From CAVQCT01 sp964371785 (GTDB lineage Bacteria > Zixibacteria > MSB-5A5 > GN15 > FEB-12), in assembly GCA_964371785.1 (NCBI GenBank), contig CAYJOL010000008.1, positions 93,846-157,845 of the forward strand: a DNA stretch of 64,000 bases. Reading direction: 5' to 3'. The position numbers and the translations under genes are program-made. Under the pieces are notes generated by a model. The model worked only from the letters and a program-made list of their open reading frames with translations. It was not told the DNA's origin and did not search any database. This document shows, in pieces, positions 61,093 to 64,000 of this stretch (position 1 is the stretch's first letter; each line of letters opens with the position of its first letter).

Positions 61093-62436
61093 ATGAATCT
61101 GGATACATCAATCTTCAAAGCGTACGACATCCGCGGCACCTACCCCGACCGGCTCAATGGCGATATCGCCTACCAAATCGGCTTCGCCCTGGCCGCCTAC
61201 CTCAACCCGAAAACAATTGCGGTCGGCCGCGATATGCGCGTGTCATCGGATGAACTGTTCGAACGACTCTCGCAAGGAATTATCGACTACGGCTGCGATG
61301 TTATCGATCTCGGCCTGATCTCGACCGACAGCCTCTATTTTGCGGTGGGCAAGTTCGGCTACGATGGCGGTGTGATGATCACGGCCAGCCACAATCCCGC
61401 CCAGTACAACGGCTTCAAAATCTGCCGCAAAGACGCCATCCCGCTGTCCGGTCAGGAAGGCCTCAATGACATCAAGAAAGCCATCCTGGAAAACAACAAG
61501 AACGGTAAATCACCGGTCAAGGGCAATATTGTGCGGCGGGATATCGGCGAGGATTACGCCCGCCATTGTCTCGGGTTTATTGATTCGAGCAAAATCCGGC
61601 CCTACAAAATAGCTATCGACGCCGGTAATGGGATGGCCGGGAAAATGACGCCGCCGGTGCTCGACAGACTGCCTATCGAGACCGTCCGGCTGTATTTCGA
61701 CCTCGACGGCACATTTCCCAATCATCCGGCCTCGCCAATAGAACTGGAGAATCTCCAGGATCTCATCAGGAAAATCAAAAAAACGAAAGCGGATTTCGGA
61801 GTAGCGTTCGATGGCGACGCCGACCGGATGTTTCTGGTCGACAAGGATGGCACGCAGGTCGGCGGAGACATGGTGACCGCATTGGTGGCCAAGTCGCTGC
61901 TCAAAAAGAACCCCGGCGAGTCGATTCTCTACAATCTCATTTGCTCAAAAGCGGTCCCCGAACTTATCGAACGAATGGGGGGAAAGGCGATTCGATCCCG
62001 GGTCGGCCATGCCCTGATCAAGCCGTTGATGAAAAAGCACAACGCCATTTTTGGCGGTGAACATTCCGGTCATTTTTACTTCCGCGACAACTGGTTCGCG
62101 GACTCGGGACTGATTGCCTTTCTGGTCTGCCTGGAACTCATTTCCGAGGAGAATCGCCCGCTTCAGGACTTGATTGCCGAGGTTAATCCGTATGTGCGTT
62201 CGGGCGAGATAAACAGCCAGGTCAAGTCCGCTCAGGACAAGATTGAGGAAATAAGCCGGGTATTCGCCGATGGTGAGCAGGACCGGCTGGACGGCCTCAC
62301 TGTGCAGTACGATGACTACTGGTTCAACCTGAGGCCGTCGAACACCGAACCGCTGCTTCGCTTGAATGTCGAGGCTGACAGCAAGAAGATTCTCGATCAA
62401 AAAACGGCGGCGATACTCAAAGTCATAAGGTCGTAA
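61093..62436 (+). CDS. phosphomannomutase/phosphoglucomutase
   Basis: 447-aa alpha-D-phosphohexomutase with all four motifs: TASHNPAQYNGFK (active phospho-Ser), DGDADRMFLV (Mg ligands), GEHSGHFYF (sugar ring) and RPSNTEPLLRL (phosphate). N terminus FKAYDIRGTYPDRL is that of bacterial PMM/PGM (ManB/AlgC type). It interconverts hexose-6- and hexose-1-phosphate for GDP-mannose or LPS/EPS synthesis. Good ribosome site. Followed after 3 bases by the double-receiver gene. Confidence 0.96.
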   Translation: MNLDTSIFKAYDIRGTYPDRLNGDIAYQIGFALAAYLNPKTIAVGRDMRVSSDELFERLSQGIIDYGCDVIDLGLISTDSLYFAVGKFGYDGGVMITASHNPAQYNGFKICRKDAIPLSGQEGLNDIKKAILENNKNGKSPVKGNIVRRDIGEDYARHCLGFIDSSKIRPYKIAIDAGNGMAGKMTPPVLDRLPIETVRLYFDLDGTFPNHPASPIELENLQDLIRKIKKTKADFGVAFDGDADRMFLVDKDGTQVGGDMVTALVAKSLLKKNPGESILYNLICSKAVPELIERMGGKAIRSRVGHALIKPLMKKHNAIFGGEHSGHFYFRDNWFADSGLIAFLVCLELISEENRPLQDLIAEVNPYVRSGEINSQVKSAQDKIEEISRVFADGEQDRLDGLTVQYDDYWFNLRPSNTEPLLRLNVEADSKKILDQKTAAILKVIRS

Positions 62437-62439
62437 AAG

Positions 62440-63204
62440 GTGACTCACCAGAAAGCCAGAATACTCGTTGTCGACGATGACACCAATCTTTTGGAGTTGC
62501 TTGTCGATACGCTGACGACGATAGGTTACTACGCGGTGGCCGCTCCCGGCGGAGCCGAGGCGCTGGCCAAACTCCAGGAAGAAAAATTCGACCTGATGAT
62601 CTCGGATATCAAGATGCCGGGTATCGATGGTATCGTTTTGCTGAAGAAAGTACGACGCCACTACCCGCAGTTGCCGGTTCTCTTTATTACCGGCGTCGCC
62701 TCTCCGGAGATTATCGGCCGGGCCTCGCCCGATGGTTTTTTGGCCAAGCCGTTTCGGATAAACCACATGGAAGAGCTCATCGAGAACACGCTGAAAAATC
62801 ACTCGGAAACGGTCGCCAGCCAGATCAAGCGTGTATTGGTGGTCGATGACGATGACACGTTCAGGGAGATGCTGACCGATGTACTCAGGTACAACGAATA
62901 TGTCCCCTATGCGGTAGCCGATGGCGTTTCGGCGTTGAAGGAACTCGAGAACGGGCGGGTTGATGCAGTCGTGACCGATATCAAAATGCCCGGCATGGAC
63001 GGCATCACCCTAATGAAGAAGATTAAACAAAACCACCCCGATCTGCCGGTGATTCTCATCACAGCCTTCATGACTTCCGAAGACCTCAGCAAGCACGATG
63101 TCTCTTCGTCGGCCGATGGTTTCCTCGAGAAGCCGTTTAAGGTTGAACGAATAATTGAGATTCTCAACGGCCTCTCACCCATGGGTACCGAAGGCGGAAA
63201 CTGA
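62440..63204 (+). CDS. double-receiver (REC-REC) response regulator without output domain
   Basis: 254 aa from GTG at 62440. Two complete receiver domains: REC1 (ILVVDDDTNLLELL, phospho-Asp in MISDIKMPGIDG, FITGV, LAKPF) and REC2 (VLVVDDDDTFREML, phospho-Asp in VVTDIKMPGMDG, LITAF, LEKPF). No DNA-binding or enzymatic output, so it probably works by protein contact or as a phosphate sink. Starts 3 bases after the phosphohexomutase stop; the two are co-transcribed. Confidence 0.92.
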   Translation: MTHQKARILVVDDDTNLLELLVDTLTTIGYYAVAAPGGAEALAKLQEEKFDLMISDIKMPGIDGIVLLKKVRRHYPQLPVLFITGVASPEIIGRASPDGFLAKPFRINHMEELIENTLKNHSETVASQIKRVLVVDDDDTFREMLTDVLRYNEYVPYAVADGVSALKELENGRVDAVVTDIKMPGMDGITLMKKIKQNHPDLPVILITAFMTSEDLSKHDVSSSADGFLEKPFKVERIIEILNGLSPMGTEGGN

Positions 63205-63372
63205 CCTGCCGGTTCGCCGGTATCCACCCTGCGAATGACTGCACTGGCAAACGCCTTTTCCAGACCAAGTGTAACGACCATCAATAATAGTATCGCTACT
63301 CTATGTTCCCCTTGATTCTCTCGTCGCGGGCCCCTATCATTTGGTGAGACACTCCGGAAGATAGGAAATATC

Positions 63373-63885
63373 GTGGAAATCAGAGATTTGAAGCAGGAAG
63401 ATCTCGGCTCCATGGTTCGATGGCGCAACGATGCGACGGTGAACCGCTATTTGGCTGACCGGCTCAAGTCCATGGAGGAAGCCTGCGCCTGGTACGAGCG
63501 AATGAGAGCTGATTCAAGGGTCTGGCTAAAGGCAATTGTGCAGGACGACCGGCTGATCGGATACGCCACCGTGGAATCGCTGGATGAAGCGAACCGTAAG
63601 TGCGAACTTGCCCTCGTTATAGGCGAACCGGGTGAATGGGGGAAAGGGATTGGCCAATTCGTATTGGCGGAAATGCTGCGATATGCTTTCGAAACTTTGC
63701 GGATGCATCGAGTCTGGGCGGCGGTGGTCGATGGCAATGAGCGGTCGGAACGACTGGTAAAAAGCGCAGGGTTTGTAAAGGAAGGGGTAATGCGCGAGAC
63801 GATTCTCATCAATGGCCAGTATGCTAATCTTCTCTGTTACTCGATTCTTGAGAACGAATATACTGTACGAACTGACCGGTTCTGA
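63373..63885 (+). CDS. GNAT-family N-acetyltransferase (RimJ/RimL-like)
   Basis: 170 aa from GTG at 63373 (AGGAAATATC upstream). MEIRDLKQEDLGSMVRWRND at the N terminus, LALVIGEPGEWGKGIGQFVL as the acetyl-CoA motif A (Q/RxxGxG/A variant GKGIGQ), and VVDGNERSERLVKSAGFVKE motif B. RimJ/RimL-type enzymes acetylate protein N termini, amino-sugars or antibiotics; the substrate is unknown. Confidence 0.92.
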   Translation: MEIRDLKQEDLGSMVRWRNDATVNRYLADRLKSMEEACAWYERMRADSRVWLKAIVQDDRLIGYATVESLDEANRKCELALVIGEPGEWGKGIGQFVLAEMLRYAFETLRMHRVWAAVVDGNERSERLVKSAGFVKEGVMRETILINGQYANLLCYSILENEYTVRTDRF

Positions 63886-63951
63886 TCCGGTCGATGTTTC
63901 CTGAATCCGGTTCCTCCATAAAATTCCAGGCAATTTTCTCCCCTTAAAACG

Positions 63952-63982
63952 CCAACGCCCCGGGGGTAAGCCGGGGCGTTGG
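63952..63982 (-). terminator. strong hairpin, probably terminator of a convergent gene
   Basis: CCAACGCCCCGG / CCGGGGCGTTGG, perfect 12-bp stem with a 7-base loop. On the minus strand it is followed by CGTTTTAAGG, so it most likely ends a minus-strand gene beyond the right edge; on plus there is no T-run. Confidence 0.65.
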
Positions 63983-64000
63983 TAAGTGATATGGTAAACT

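Noticed and set aside
61945..62802. 285-codon minus-strand frame opposite phosphohexomutase and REC-REC genes
   Set aside because: Spans two well-supported genes on the other strand; no motif.

Overview
The window looks like part of a metagenome-assembled scaffold from a Gram-negative bacterium of the FCB superphylum, most likely a candidate phylum such as Zixibacteria (inference). The signs are two large secreted proteins ending in the NYPNPFNP-type (FlgD-like/type IX secretion) C-terminal sorting domain, many small outer-membrane beta-barrels and lipoproteins, moderate GC, and a 100-N scaffolding gap at 43339-43438.

Left part (1-24 kb). A minus-strand tripartite RND efflux operon (small secreted protein, small Os1348-like peptide, TolC-like, adaptor, permease cut by the window edge) has an excellent sigma-54 promoter at 4730-4745. 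The gene immediately upstream encodes a GAF-GAF-AAA+-Fis sigma-54 activator, its likely regulator. Then follow a DUF1772 membrane protein, a Ser/Thr kinase fused to an alpha/beta-hydrolase, a retropepsin-like/PDZ secreted protease, a sorting-domain beta-propeller protein, a beta-barrel, outer-membrane phospholipase A, small secreted and cytosolic proteins, a propeller lipoprotein, an aldo/keto reductase, a DUF4153 membrane protein and a DinB-like protein.

Middle part (24.5-50 kb). This is an envelope/general-stress island: lipoproteins, an eRF1-like protein, rubrerythrin, an RNB-domain ribonuclease, two paralogous orphan NarL-type response regulators, a DUF3494 lipoprotein, two overlapping ECF-like sigma factors, a glycine-zipper lipoprotein, a BON protein, lmo0937/DUF3185/DUF883 small membrane proteins, a DUF4382 lipoprotein, an M48 protease, beta-barrels, a giant FN3 sorting-domain protein and a clan-CD (C11-like) lipoprotein peptidase. 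Six of its transcription units begin with the same promoter-operator element: CTAGCT exactly 28 bp before the -35 box, with a TCAATC/GATTGA dyad running into the -35. They include the second response regulator and the sigma pair. This looks like an autoregulated local regulon and is the most interesting signal in the window.

Right part (50-60 kb). This is an accessory zone of unrelated single genes (zinc alcohol dehydrogenase, DUF4256, ICL/PEP-mutase-like, cupin, two DHFR/RibD-like reductases, a methyltransferase) mixed with gene debris. It includes a decayed cupin, a truncated winged-helix regulator with its own operator array, an integron-cassette-like unit around one reductase, and a degenerate 67-bp direct repeat at both sides (52.3 and 59.2 kb).

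Right edge (59-64 kb). Housekeeping content: an MBL-fold hydrolase with a coupled small membrane protein, tRNA-Val and tRNA-Asp, a phosphomannomutase/phosphoglucomutase, a double-receiver protein and a GNAT acetyltransferase. All family names come from reading the translations by eye; no database search was possible.
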